DNA of 64,000 nt from Variovorax paradoxus (GTDB lineage Bacteria > Pseudomonadota > Gammaproteobacteria > Burkholderiales > Burkholderiaceae_C): NCBI RefSeq assembly GCF_030815975.1, contig NZ_JAUSXL010000002.1, positions 5,196,501 to 5,260,500 of the forward strand. The letters are read 5' to 3'. The notes below the pieces were generated by a model that made no database searches, was not told where the DNA came from, and was given only the letters and a program-made list of their open reading frames with translations. Of the stretch, positions 49,403-58,740 are shown one piece after another (position 1 is the stretch's first letter; the number at the start of each line of letters is the position of its first letter). The position numbers and the translations under genes were made by a program.

Positions 49403-51157
49403 TCAGGCTCTTGCCTTGACGTAGCGTCCGGGCGCCGGCTCGATGGCCTTGTAGGCCTTGCCGTTGCCGTAGGCCTTGGGCGCGGGAACCTGTTTGCCCG
49501 CATGGCCCTTGAGCCACTGTGCCCAGTCGGTCCACCAGCTGCCGGGGTGCTCGGTGGCGCCGGCCAGCCATTCGGCCTGGGTCTTCGGGAACTTGCCGTC
49601 TTCGCGGATCCAGTGGCTTCGCTTTTTCTTGGCAGGCGGATTGATCACACCCGCGATGTGGCCCGAGGCGCCCATGACGAAGCGCTTCTTGCCCGGCAAC
49701 AGCTGCGTGGAGGCATACGCGCCGCCAATGGGCACGATGTGGTCTTCGCGCGAACCGTAGATGTAGGCCGGGATATCGATCCTGCCGAGGTCGATCTTCT
49801 CGCCGCACACCGTGAGCGCGTTCGGCTTTGCGAGCTTGTTCTCGTGGTAGGTGTTCCGCAGGTACCAGGTGTAGAACGGGCCCGGCAGGTTGGTGGCGTC
49901 GCTGTTCCAGTAGAGCAGGTCGAAAGGCGGCGGGGTTTCGCCCTTCAGGTAGTTGCCGACCACGTAGTTCCACACCAGGTCGTTCGGGCGCAGGAAGCTG
50001 AAGGTCGAGGCCAGGTCCATGCCGGGCAGCAGGCCGCCCTTGCCCAGCTGCATTTCGCGGTACGCCACCATGGCCTCGTCGACGAAGATGTCGAGGATGC
50101 CGGTGTCGCTGAAGTCGAGAAAGGTGGTGAGCAGCGTGACCGAGGCGGCCGGCTTTTCGCCGCGCGCCGCGAGCACGGCCAGCGCGGTGCTCAGGATGGT
50201 GCCGCCCACGCAGAAGCCCAGCGCGTTGATCTGCTTGCTGTCGCCGATCTCCTGTACGAGATGGATCGCCTTGATGGCGGCGTTCTCGATGTAGTCGTCC
50301 CAGGTGGCGTTGGCCAGCGACTCGTCGGGATTGCGCCAGCTCACCACGAACACGCGGTGGCCCTGCTCGTTGGCATAGCGGATCAGCGAGTTCTCGGGCT
50401 GCAGGTCGAGGATGTAGAACTTGTTGATGCACGGCGGCACCAGCAGGAACGGCCGCTCGTGGACCTTGGCCGTGAGCGGCTTGTATTCGAGCAGTTGGAA
50501 CAACTCGTTCTCGAACACCACGGCGCCCTCGGTGGTGGCCACGTTGCGCCCCACTTCGAAGGCGCTCTCGTCGGTCATGCTGAGGTGGCCCTGCTTCACA
50601 TCGTGCAGCAGGTTCTGGATGCCCTTGGCAATGCTCTCGCCCTGTGTGTCGACGGCCTTCTTCTGCGCCTCGGCGTTGAAGGCGAGCGAATTGCTGGGCG
50701 ACGAGGCCGCCATCCATTGCTCGACCGCAAAGCGCATGCGCGCCCTGGTCTTTTCGTCGGCATCGATGGCCTCGGCCATGCTGAGCAGGGTGCGGCCGTT
50801 GAGCAGGTAGACGGCCGCGGAGAAGGCCGCGAGCGGATTGCTGCCCCAGGCGTCGCCCGCAAAGCGCTTGTCGCCCTCGGGCCTGGCGTCCAGGCCGCGG
50901 CGCCAGAGCTCGGTGGCTTCAGCCATGTACTGCTGCTGGATGGACTGCAGCTTCTCGGGTGCGATGGAGATTTTCGGCAGGTCGGGCATCTTGGCCGTCT
51001 GCGGGATCTGCCACAGCGGCGTGCCGCCGCCGTTGAAGGCCGAAGCCCCCTGGACGGCGGATTGCTGGAGCGATTCCAGTGCCTTGGCCCATCCCTCTGA
51101 AAGAGCCTGCTGGAAAGGCGCGAACGCATCGGCCCCCGTGACTTGTTGCTTCATCAT
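49403..51157 (-). CDS. phaC: Class I poly(3-hydroxyalkanoate) synthase
   Basis: A 584-residue polymerase that links (R)-3-hydroxybutyryl-CoA into PHB on granules. Lipase-box-like GFCVGG with nucleophile Cys about 316, catalytic Asp in YGSREDHIVP and His in ASGHIAGVINPP; the family-typical PPCINKFYILDLQPENSL is present. Length fits class I (no PhaE/PhaR partner needed). Two tandem ATGs (51157, 51154); the second has the better distance to AGGAG. Operon with phaA; divergent from a small membrane protein. Confidence 0.95.
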   Translation of the reverse strand: MMKQQVTGADAFAPFQQALSEGWAKALESLQQSAVQGASAFNGGGTPLWQIPQTAKMPDLPKISIAPEKLQSIQQQYMAEATELWRRGLDARPEGDKRFAGDAWGSNPLAAFSAAVYLLNGRTLLSMAEAIDADEKTRARMRFAVEQWMAASSPSNSLAFNAEAQKKAVDTQGESIAKGIQNLLHDVKQGHLSMTDESAFEVGRNVATTEGAVVFENELFQLLEYKPLTAKVHERPFLLVPPCINKFYILDLQPENSLIRYANEQGHRVFVVSWRNPDESLANATWDDYIENAAIKAIHLVQEIGDSKQINALGFCVGGTILSTALAVLAARGEKPAASVTLLTTFLDFSDTGILDIFVDEAMVAYREMQLGKGGLLPGMDLASTFSFLRPNDLVWNYVVGNYLKGETPPPFDLLYWNSDATNLPGPFYTWYLRNTYHENKLAKPNALTVCGEKIDLGRIDIPAYIYGSREDHIVPIGGAYASTQLLPGKKRFVMGASGHIAGVINPPAKKKRSHWIREDGKFPKTQAEWLAGATEHPGSWWTDWAQWLKGHAGKQVPAPKAYGNGKAYKAIEPAPGRYVKARA

Positions 51158-51270
51158 GTCTCCTGGTCCTCACCTGAATCGATAACCGGATGGCTTGCGT
51201 ATTTTGAGTATCCTGCATTTCGCAAGGCGCCCACAACGCCGCCCCGCTCACTTACCGACTGAAACTTCTT

Positions 51271-51594
51271 GTGTTTATCCACCTGATCGTGATTGGCTGG
51301 CTCTACGTCGTCCTGATGATGGCCGTGGCCGAGGCCACCAACACCACGGGCACCGTGCTGGGTGCCATCTTCACATTTCTTTTGTACGGATTGGCGCCTG
51401 TCGCACTGGTGGTTTACCTGATGGGCACTCCCGGACGGCGCCGCGCGCTCCGGCAGCGCGAGGCCCAGGCGCAGGAAGAAGCGCGCCGCGCCGCAAGCGA
51501 GGCGGCCGCGGCGGCAGGCACGGATTCAGGCCTTCCAGACCAGCGCGGCGAAACGCCCGCTGACGCCGTCCCGCCGGTGCGAAAAGAACCGTGA
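51271..51594 (+). CDS. Small inner-membrane protein, unknown function
   Basis: A 107-residue protein starting at GTG 51271: two hydrophobic segments (about residues 3-21 and 28-52) then a basic, coiled-coil-like tail (RRRALRQREAQAQEEARRAASEAAA) and an acidic/Pro end. Divergent from phaC and overlapping the convergent pgeF gene by 69 bp at its 3' end. Conserved-looking membrane anchor, but no known function. Confidence 0.6.
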   Translation: MFIHLIVIGWLYVVLMMAVAEATNTTGTVLGAIFTFLLYGLAPVALVVYLMGTPGRRRALRQREAQAQEEARRAASEAAAAAGTDSGLPDQRGETPADAVPPVRKEP

Positions 51595-52302
51595 CGGGTT
51601 GGCGACGGTGCACCACTGGTCGCTGCCGTCGTTGCCATGCACCGATTCCACACCGGCTGCGCAGAGGCGCTGGCGTGCGAGCGCGGGCAGGTCGGCCAGC
51701 CACTTGCCCGGTGCCGGCGCGGGTCGGAAACAGAGCGCGGCTTCGGGCGCGTGGGCCTCGAACGCGGCCTTGACCTCGGGCCCGACCTCGAAGGCCCTGG
51801 GGCCGATGCAGGGGCCGAGCCAAGCCATGACCCTGCCGCCGCCGTTCGCGGCATCCGAAGTGGTCTCGAAGCACCGGGCCGCCGCCTCGAGCACGCCGCC
51901 GGCCAGGCCGCGCCAGCCGGCGTGCGCGGCCGCCACCCGCTGGCCCGATGCGTCGGTGAAGAGCACAGGCAGGCAATCGGCCACCATGATCGTGCAGGCC
52001 ACGCCGATGGCCGTGGCGGTGCAGGCGTCGGCCGGCGTGCCGTCGCCCACCATGCCGGCTTCGGCATCGAGCGCCACAAGCCCGGTGCCGTGCACCTGCT
52101 GAAGAAAGACCGGGCGCGCGCCGCCAATGGCCTGCGCCAGGCGATGGCGGTTTTCGGCGACGTCCGCCGCCAGGTCGCCCACGTGATCGCCCAGGTTGAG
52201 GCTTTGGTAGCGGCCCTGCGAAACGCCGCCCGCCCGCGTGGTGCACACGGCACGCACGTTGGGCGGCGCCGGCCAATCCGGAACGAGCCAGTGCGCGTCC
52301 AT
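51526..52302 (-). CDS. pgeF: Peptidoglycan editing factor / laccase-domain purine nucleosidase (YfiH)
   Basis: A 258-residue PgeF/YlmD-family protein: TRAGGVSQGRYQSLNLGDHVGD (N-terminal signature), VADCLPVLFTD and AAAHAGWRGLAGGV with the metal-binding Cys/His residues, and CIGPRAFEVG. Family members remove misincorporated L-Ser from peptidoglycan precursors and have purine nucleoside phosphorylase activity. Start ATG 52302, 15 bp after the GST gene. Its 3' end overlaps a convergent membrane protein gene by 69 bp. Confidence 0.87.
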   Translation of the reverse strand: MDAHWLVPDWPAPPNVRAVCTTRAGGVSQGRYQSLNLGDHVGDLAADVAENRHRLAQAIGGARPVFLQQVHGTGLVALDAEAGMVGDGTPADACTATAIGVACTIMVADCLPVLFTDASGQRVAAAHAGWRGLAGGVLEAAARCFETTSDAANGGGRVMAWLGPCIGPRAFEVGPEVKAAFEAHAPEAALCFRPAPAPGKWLADLPALARQRLCAAGVESVHGNDGSDQWCTVANPSRFFSHRRDGVSGRFAALVWKA

Positions 52303-52316
52303 GGCGGCGGGCTCGC

Positions 52317-52955
52317 TCAGGCTTCCGCGTCGGGGCACTGCGAAGGCTGGGCGCGCTGGAAGGCGTCGAGTTCCATGCAGGCCTCGAAGGCGGCCATGGT
52401 GCGCGGCAGGCCGCTGAAGTCGCAGTCGAAGCGGCGGCCGTTGAAGATCTGCGGCACCAGGCAGCAGTCGGCCAAGGTGGGCGTGTCGCCGTAGCAGAAC
52501 CGGCCGCCGGGATGCAGGGCGAGCTGGCGCTCGAAGGCCAGCATGCCGTCGCGCACCCAGTGGCGGTACCAGGTGTTCTTGGCTTCGTCGTCGAGTTTGA
52601 GCTCCTTCACCAGGTACTTGAGCACGCGCAGGTTGTTGAGCGGATGGATCTCGCAGGCAATCGACTGGGCCAGCGCGCGCACATGCGCCCGGCCCACCGG
52701 ATCGTGCGGCAGCAGCGGCGGCTCGGGGTTGGTTTCGTCCAGGTATTCGATGATGGCCATCGACTGCGAAAAGCGCTCGCCCTCGTCTTCCAGCAGCGGC
52801 ACCAGCATGTCGGCCGAAATGGCCGAGTAAGGCCCCGTGCGATGCTCGCCGCGGGCAATGTGCACCGGGACGTAGTCGAACTCCAGGCCCTTCAGCTGGA
52901 GCGCAATGCGCACGCGGAATGACGAGGAGGATCGGAAGTAGTTGTGCAGCTTCAT
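52317..52955 (-). CDS. maiA: Zeta-class glutathione S-transferase, maleylacetoacetate/maleylpyruvate isomerase
   Basis: A 212-residue GST with the zeta signature YFRSSSSFRVRIALQLKG at residues about 6-23 (the Ser-rich active site). It isomerises maleyl- to fumaryl-acetoacetate or -pyruvate using glutathione. The divergent neighbour 90 bp away is an FAH-family hydrolase, the next step of either tyrosine or gentisate breakdown. Tandem ATG at 52958 is an alternative start. Confidence 0.85.
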   Translation of the reverse strand: MKLHNYFRSSSSFRVRIALQLKGLEFDYVPVHIARGEHRTGPYSAISADMLVPLLEDEGERFSQSMAIIEYLDETNPEPPLLPHDPVGRAHVRALAQSIACEIHPLNNLRVLKYLVKELKLDDEAKNTWYRHWVRDGMLAFERQLALHPGGRFCYGDTPTLADCCLVPQIFNGRRFDCDFSGLPRTMAAFEACMELDAFQRAQPSQCPDAEA

Positions 52956-53045
52956 CATTCCCCAAGCATAGCGCTCGGAGGCAGCCCGGGCCTGCCTCTG
53001 GCACACTGCCGTTTTTTCTCCGTTCCGCTCAAAAGGACAGACGCA

Positions 53046-53747
53046 ATGGCTTCCGAGTTTGTTTTCGCCCCGCCCCAGGCCGTTTCGATTCCCGTGGTCG
53101 GCCAGCCGGCCCGTTTTCCGGTGCACCGCATCTACTGCGTGGGCCGCAACTACGAAGATCACGCCAAGGAAATGGGCTTCACCGGCCGCGAGCCGCCCTT
53201 CTTCTTCATGAAGCCGGCCGATGCGCTGGTGGTGGTCGATGCGGGCCAGACCGGCACCATGGCCTACCCCACGCTCACCAAGAACCTGCACCACGAGATC
53301 GAGCTCGTGGTGGCCATCGGGACCGGCGGCAAGAACATTGCGGCCGCCGATGCGCACAAGCACATCTACGGCTATGCCGTGGGCCTGGACATGACGCGGC
53401 GCGACCTGCAGAACGACATGAAGAAGCAGGGCCGCCCCTGGGACATCGGCAAGGGCTTCGAACAGAGCGCGCCCATCGGCCCCATCGTGCCCGTGGCCGA
53501 GGCCGGCGACGCCCAGAACGCCGAGATCTCGCTGCAGGTCAACGGCACCGACCGCCAGCGCAGCACCGTGAGCAAGTTGATCTGGAACGTGGCCGAAACC
53601 ATCGAGCACCTGTCGGCCGCGTGGGAGCTGCAGCCCGGCGACCTGATCTACAGCGGTACGCCCGAAGGCGTGGCGGCAGTGGTGGCGGGCGACACGCTGG
53701 TGGGCGAAGTGGCCGGCCTGCCGAAGTTGACGGTCAAGATCGTCTGA
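53046..53747 (+). CDS. Fumarylacetoacetate/fumarylpyruvate hydrolase family protein
   Basis: A 233-residue FAH-domain enzyme (CVGRNYEDHAKEMG, PFFFMKPADAL, HHEIELVVAIG with metal-binding Glu residues, GYAVGLDMTRRDLQ). Its single-domain size fits fumarylpyruvate hydrolase (gentisate pathway) rather than the two-domain eukaryotic-type FAH. It pairs functionally with the divergent isomerase. Start ATG 53046 (open to 52944). Confidence 0.87.
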   Translation: MASEFVFAPPQAVSIPVVGQPARFPVHRIYCVGRNYEDHAKEMGFTGREPPFFFMKPADALVVVDAGQTGTMAYPTLTKNLHHEIELVVAIGTGGKNIAAADAHKHIYGYAVGLDMTRRDLQNDMKKQGRPWDIGKGFEQSAPIGPIVPVAEAGDAQNAEISLQVNGTDRQRSTVSKLIWNVAETIEHLSAAWELQPGDLIYSGTPEGVAAVVAGDTLVGEVAGLPKLTVKIV

Positions 53748-53766
53748 CACCGCCGCGCCCCGCTCC

Positions 53767-54318
53767 ATGATCCTGCGCGTCCCCATCAAGCACTGCAAGA
53801 ACTGCGGCACCGCAGTGGTCTACCGCGTCCCCGACGACGGCGACACCAAGGAGCGCGCCGTCTGCCCGGCCTGCGGCACCATCCACTACGAAAACCCGCT
53901 GAACGTGGTGGGCACCATTCCCGTGCTCGGGGACAAGGTGCTGCTGTGCAAGCGCAACATCGAGCCGCGCTGGGGCAAGTGGACGCTGCCCGCGGGATTC
54001 ATGGAACTGGGCGAAACCGCGGCCCAGGGCGCGGCCCGCGAGACCGACGAGGAGGCCGGCGCCCACTACGAGATGCAGGGCCTGTACGCGGTGATCAGCG
54101 TGGTGCGCGTGGGCCAGGTGCACCTGTTCTACCGCGCCCGCCTGCTCGACGACCGCTTCGACCCCGGCCACGAAACCATCGAGGCCCGGCTTTTCACCGA
54201 GGAAGAGATTCCCTGGGAAGAGATCGCGTTTCGAACCGTGCGCGAGGCGCTGGAACACTTCTTCGAAGACCGGCGGCGCGGCAGCTTCGACCGCGTGCAC
54301 GAACTCAGCATCGTTTGA
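53767..54318 (+). CDS. Nudix hydrolase with N-terminal zinc ribbon
   Basis: A 183-residue protein: a CxxC...CxxC zinc ribbon (HCKNCG, CPACG; residues about 9-37) and a complete Nudix box [20 protein letters not shown] (GX5EX7REUXEEXG pattern, about 78-99). It hydrolyses nucleoside diphosphate derivatives such as NADH or ADP-ribose; the exact substrate is unknown. It starts 19 bp after the FAH gene and is followed 8 bp later by creA. Confidence 0.88.
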   Translation: MILRVPIKHCKNCGTAVVYRVPDDGDTKERAVCPACGTIHYENPLNVVGTIPVLGDKVLLCKRNIEPRWGKWTLPAGFMELGETAAQGAARETDEEAGAHYEMQGLYAVISVVRVGQVHLFYRARLLDDRFDPGHETIEARLFTEEEIPWEEIAFRTVREALEHFFEDRRRGSFDRVHELSIV

Positions 54319-54326
54319 AACATTCC

Positions 54327-54830
54327 ATGACCCAGGCACGCCGCGCGCCCTTCCCCCTTCGCCGGGCCTTCGCATCCGGCATGGCGCTGGGCCTTGCGCT
54401 GGCCTCGGCCGCGCACGCGGAAACGGTGGGCGACGTGGACACCGTGTTCAAGCTCATCGGACCCGACCACAAGATCGTGGTGGAGGCCTACGACGACCCC
54501 AAGGTGAACGGCGTGACCTGCTATGTCTCGCGCGCCAAGACCGGCGGGCTGGCGGGCGCCTTCGGCGTTGCGGAAGACAAGTCCGAAGCCTCCATTGCCT
54601 GCAGGCAGGTGGGCCCGGTCAGCATCACGCAGCCGTTGCCCAAGCGCGAAGAGGTCTACAGCGAGCGGCTGTCGATTCTCTTCAAGCGGCTGCGCGTGGT
54701 GCGCATGGTCGACGCCAGGCGCAACACGCTGGTCTACCTGACCTATTCCGACCTGCTGATCGAAGGTTCGCCAAAAAACAGCGTGACGGCGGTGCCCATC
54801 GACCGCGGCACGCCGATTCCGCTCAAGTAG
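54327..54830 (+). CDS. creA: CreA family exported protein
   Basis: A 167-residue periplasmic protein with signal peptide (cleavage near AHAET). The CreA signature is clear: [47 protein letters not shown] and [17 protein letters not shown]. Function unknown. Start ATG 54327 lies 8 bp after the Nudix stop. Confidence 0.9.
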   Translation: MTQARRAPFPLRRAFASGMALGLALASAAHAETVGDVDTVFKLIGPDHKIVVEAYDDPKVNGVTCYVSRAKTGGLAGAFGVAEDKSEASIACRQVGPVSITQPLPKREEVYSERLSILFKRLRVVRMVDARRNTLVYLTYSDLLIEGSPKNSVTAVPIDRGTPIPLK

Positions 54831-54932
54831 CCGCCCCGGGGGACTGGCCCGAGTTTGCTAGCATGGACGAGGTGGCTCGCCCGGCGCGCCGACCGCGGGA
54901 ACCCTCAGCAACGAATTCGTTCCAACAGAGCC

Positions 54933-55436
54933 ATGCACCTCCAGACTTTTGCCTTTCGTACCGGCGCCGCGCTTCTCGTGGCCGCCGGTCTTGCCGCCTG
55001 CACCACGCCGCAACCGCCCGCGCGGCCCGGCGTGACCATTCCGCCGCCCGCGCAGCAGCCCCAGGCCATGTTCATCCGGCCCGCCAGCGGGACCACCATT
55101 GCCCGCTTCGACGGCGTGCGCAGCAAGGGCCTCGACATCGCCGGCAACCTGGGCGACCCCATCGTGGCCTCGGCCGACGGCCGCGTGGTGTACGTGGGCG
55201 GCGAGCTGCGCAGCTACGGCAACATGGTCATCGTCAAGCACAACGATACCTTCCTGACCGCATACGCCCATGCGCAGACCATTCTCGTGAAGGAAAACGC
55301 GGTGGTCCGGCAAGGCCAGAAGATTGCCGAGATGGGCAAGAGCGAAACCGACCGCGTGAAGCTGCATTTCGAGATCCGAAAGAACGGCACCGCGGTCGAT
55401 CCGGAGCCCTACCTGAGCGGCCGCCTGCAGCAGTAG
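54933..55436 (+). CDS. LytM/M23-domain lipoprotein (NlpD-like)
   Basis: A 167-residue lipoprotein (lipobox LAAC, Cys about 23), Pro-rich linker, then a LytM domain: GLDIAGNLGDPIVASADGRVVYVG, GNMVIVKHNDTFLTAYAH, LHFEIRKNG. The metal-binding His of HxxxD and of HxH is lacking (GLDIA, LHFE), as in NlpD/EnvC, so it likely activates amidases rather than cutting peptidoglycan. No LysM domain. Start ATG 54933; open to 54855. Confidence 0.83.
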   Translation: MHLQTFAFRTGAALLVAAGLAACTTPQPPARPGVTIPPPAQQPQAMFIRPASGTTIARFDGVRSKGLDIAGNLGDPIVASADGRVVYVGGELRSYGNMVIVKHNDTFLTAYAHAQTILVKENAVVRQGQKIAEMGKSETDRVKLHFEIRKNGTAVDPEPYLSGRLQQ

Positions 55437-55467
55437 CGGCGGCTGCCGAGGCGCCGGCGGAAGCGCC

Positions 55468-57123
55468 CTACAGCAGGCTTTCGGGCACCAGCGGCGCAAA
55501 AAACTCCAGCTTCCAGCGTGACCAGAAATCCGTTTCCGGCTCCACGTGCAGGATGGTGTCGGCGCCGTCGCCCGAGGCCGGGCTCACCCATTCGATGCCG
55601 CCGCTCGGGCCCAGCTGCAGCTGGTAGGCGCCGTCGAGCCGGATGAAACCGATCAGGCTGGTGAGCTGCTGGGCAATCTGCGGGCTGAAGATGAAGATGC
55701 CGATCTCGGTGTTGTGCAGCATCGAGCGCGGGTCGAAATTCATCGAGCCGATGAAGACCATGCTGCGGTCGACCACCGCCGACTTTCCGTGCAGCCGGCC
55801 GCTGGCCGAGCCATAGATGCCGAAGCGCTTGGTCTGCTCGATGCGCTTGGGGCTCAGTTCATACAGCTCCACGCCGAGCCTGAGCATCTCGGGCCGGTAG
55901 CGGCGATAGCCGATGTGCACCAGCGATTCGTCCGTGGCCGCCAGTGAATTGGTCACGATGGTGTAGCTCACGCCCCGTTGCCGCACGAGGCGGATCGACT
56001 CCATGCCGCCGCGCCCCGGAATCAGGTAGGGCGTGGTCTGCAGAATCTCCTGCTGGGCGCCGCGCAGGTAGCGCCGCATGTTGTAAAGCACGCTGTCGGC
56101 CGATTCGTCGGCCGGCAATCCGCGGGCCTCGTCCGTGGGGCCCAGTGCCTTGGCGGGCGCGTCGGCATAGGCTTCGGCGCGCGCCCAGACGAGCGACAGC
56201 GCGCCCTCGCCCAGGTCCTTGGCGAGGGCGTTGTTGCCCAGCAGGTCGGTGGAGTCCAGCGGCTCGGGATGCAGCGTGTCCGGCCCCGCGGTCAGGTGTT
56301 CGAAGCGTTCGCGCAGCTGCTGCGGCGTGGCGCCGCCATTGGAGACCAGCGACTCGATCGGATAGACATACGGGCTGTTCCAGTACATGTCGAACAGCGA
56401 CGACAGCCGCGGCACCACCGTGCCGGCCACCAGCGTGTCGATGTCGATGAAGTTGGAGCCGCCATCGCGCAGGAAGTACTCGTTGGCGATGTTGCGCCCG
56501 CCCATGACCGCCATCGAGTTGTCCACCACGAAGAGCTTGTTGTGCATGCGGCGGTGCACGCGGTCGAAGTCGAGCAGCGACGCTGCCCAGCGCGTGCCCA
56601 GCAGATCGCGGCCGGCCGGGAACGGATTGAAGAAGCGCACCTCGACATTCGGATGCGCCGCGAAGCCCGCGAACAGCGGATCGGCGCCTGCCGTGTAGAG
56701 ATCGTCCACCAGCAGGCGCACGCGCACGCCGCGATCGGCCGCGTCGCGCAGCGTGCGCAGCAGGTAGCGGCCGGTTTCGTCGTTCTGCACCAGGTAGTAC
56801 TGCACATCGATCGAGCGCTGGGCGCGGCGCGCGAGTTCGATGCGCGCATGCAGCGAAAACTGCGGCATCGGCAGCAGCCGGAAACCGCTCAGCCCCTGCC
56901 CCGGTGGCGAAGCCGCTGCCACCAGGCGCCCCAGCATGGTGTCGGCACCATCGGCGATGGCCACCGATGGCTTGCGCTCCACCCCGGCCGGCAGCCCCGC
57001 ACAGCCGCCCAGGAGCAGCAGGGCCAGGCCGAGCAACAGCAGCCAGGACGCGCGCCCCGCGCGCAGGCCAGCGCAGGTTGGCGGGACGGAATGTCGTGGA
57101 TTGAAGGAAAGGTCTTCTGCCAT
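55468..57123 (-). CDS. Phospholipase D-family lipoprotein (cardiolipin synthase-like)
   Basis: A 551-residue protein with a lipoprotein signal (LLLLGLALLLLGGCAG). Two HKD motifs: HNKLFVVDNSMAVMGGRN (about 195) and HGKSAVVDRSMVFIGSMN (about 447), each with the trailing Gly-Asn that marks the PLD superfamily. Resembles YmdC/ClsC-like cardiolipin synthases or membrane phospholipases. Start ATG 57123 (MAEDLSF) is preferred; open to 57171. Convergent with the LytM gene. Confidence 0.84.
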   Translation of the reverse strand: MAEDLSFNPRHSVPPTCAGLRAGRASWLLLLGLALLLLGGCAGLPAGVERKPSVAIADGADTMLGRLVAAASPPGQGLSGFRLLPMPQFSLHARIELARRAQRSIDVQYYLVQNDETGRYLLRTLRDAADRGVRVRLLVDDLYTAGADPLFAGFAAHPNVEVRFFNPFPAGRDLLGTRWAASLLDFDRVHRRMHNKLFVVDNSMAVMGGRNIANEYFLRDGGSNFIDIDTLVAGTVVPRLSSLFDMYWNSPYVYPIESLVSNGGATPQQLRERFEHLTAGPDTLHPEPLDSTDLLGNNALAKDLGEGALSLVWARAEAYADAPAKALGPTDEARGLPADESADSVLYNMRRYLRGAQQEILQTTPYLIPGRGGMESIRLVRQRGVSYTIVTNSLAATDESLVHIGYRRYRPEMLRLGVELYELSPKRIEQTKRFGIYGSASGRLHGKSAVVDRSMVFIGSMNFDPRSMLHNTEIGIFIFSPQIAQQLTSLIGFIRLDGAYQLQLGPSGGIEWVSPASGDGADTILHVEPETDFWSRWKLEFFAPLVPESLL

Positions 57124-57315
57124 CGGTTCAATGCAATGCGCGACGTGCGCAGGGTGGCCGGTTTCTACCATGACAGCGGGCGAAAACCTCGCTCATGGAG
57201 TCCTCCTACACCATCGGCAAAGGCAAGCTGACGCATCCGCCGGCCGGGGCACGCCACATTTTTTGCGAGGGACCCGAAAAGGCCGGCCCTCCGGCGCCAC
57301 TCAGCGAGGTGATGG

Positions 57316-58740
57316 ATGACCAAGAAGAATGAATTGCTGGCTCGCTTCGACGGCAGGCTCACGATGATCGGCTTCGGCTCCATCGGCCAGGCGCTGCTGC
57401 CCTTGCTGTTGCGCCACTTCGGGTTGAAGGCGGCCAACGTCAAGATCGTGAAGGCCGGCGAAGACCGCAGCGGCCTGGCCCGGGAACTGGGCGTGGAAGT
57501 CATCTCCGCCCGGCTGGAGGAAGGCAACTTCGCCGCCGTGCTCGAGCCCCTGCTGGACAAGGGCGACTTCATGGTCAACCTGTCGGTCGACGTTTCGAGC
57601 CTGGCGCTCATCAAGCTCTGCCGCGAACGCGGCGCGCTCTATCTGGACACCTGCAACGAACCCTGGTGCGGCCGCTACGACAACCCCGGACTGCCCCCTT
57701 CGCGCCGCTCGAACTACAGCCTGCGCGAGGAGCTGCTGGCCTACCGCCTCGACAAGCGCAGCGGGCCCACGGCGGTGATCACGCAAGGCGCCAATCCGGG
57801 GCTGGTGTCGGCCCTGCTCAAGCAGGCATTGCTGAACATCGCTGCCGACACGCACGCGCAGCTCGAATCCATGCCCGCGAGCTACGAGGACTGGGCCGCG
57901 CTCGCGCAGCAGCTTGGCATCAAAGTCGTCCACATCGCCGAACGCGACACCCAGGTGGCAACGCAGCGCAAGCAGCGCGACGAATTCGTCAACACCTGGT
58001 CGGTGCAGGGCTTCGTCGACGAGGGCCTGCAGCCCGCCGAACTGGGATGGGGAACGCACGAGCGGCACTGGCCGGCCGACGCCGCGCGGCATGGTTTCGG
58101 CAGCGATGCGGCCATCTACCTGGGGCGCCCGGGCATCGGCACGCGGGTGCGCAGCTGGACGCCGCTGGAGGGCCCGTACCACGGCTTCCTGGTGACGCAC
58201 GCCGAATCGATATCCATTGCCGACCACCTGACGCTGCGCAAGGACGGCGAGGTGGTGTACCGCCCCACGGTGCACTACGCCTACCATCCCTGCGACGACG
58301 CCGTGCTCTCGCTGCACGAGGTGGCGGGAAAGAACTGGCGGTTGCAGCATCGCCAGAGGATCGTGCGCGACGAGATCGCCGAAGGCATGGACGAACTCGG
58401 CGTGCTGCTGATGGGAAATTCCAAGGGGGCCTACTGGTATGGATCGCGCCTCACCATCGAGCGGGCGCGCGAACTGGCGCCCGCCAACAGCGCCACCAGC
58501 CTGCAGGTGGTGGCCGGCATCCTGGGCGGGATGTCGTGGGCGCTGCGCAATCCCGATGCTGGCCTGGTGGAGCCGGACGACATCGATCACCGCGTGGTGC
58601 TGGAAGCCGCCATGCCCTACCTCGGCGAGGTGGTGGGGGTGTACGGCGACTGGACGCCGCTGAAAGACCGCAGCCCGCTCTTCCATGAGGAGAAGGACGA
58701 AGACGACCCCTGGCAGTTCCTCAACTTCCGGGTGGCCTGA
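57316..58740 (+). CDS. hss: Homospermidine synthase
   Basis: A 474-residue enzyme of the saccharopine-dehydrogenase-like fold that forms sym-homospermidine from putrescine using NAD+ as transient acceptor. N-terminal Rossmann LTMIGFGSIGQALLPLL (about 15-31), then YLDTCNEPWCGRYDN and ITQGANPGLVS, which are diagnostic. Start ATG 57316 with GAGGTG upstream. The following FAD oxidase starts at the base after its stop, suggesting a polyamine operon. Confidence 0.92.
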   Translation: MTKKNELLARFDGRLTMIGFGSIGQALLPLLLRHFGLKAANVKIVKAGEDRSGLARELGVEVISARLEEGNFAAVLEPLLDKGDFMVNLSVDVSSLALIKLCRERGALYLDTCNEPWCGRYDNPGLPPSRRSNYSLREELLAYRLDKRSGPTAVITQGANPGLVSALLKQALLNIAADTHAQLESMPASYEDWAALAQQLGIKVVHIAERDTQVATQRKQRDEFVNTWSVQGFVDEGLQPAELGWGTHERHWPADAARHGFGSDAAIYLGRPGIGTRVRSWTPLEGPYHGFLVTHAESISIADHLTLRKDGEVVYRPTVHYAYHPCDDAVLSLHEVAGKNWRLQHRQRIVRDEIAEGMDELGVLLMGNSKGAYWYGSRLTIERARELAPANSATSLQVVAGILGGMSWALRNPDAGLVEPDDIDHRVVLEAAMPYLGEVVGVYGDWTPLKDRSPLFHEEKDEDDPWQFLNFRVA

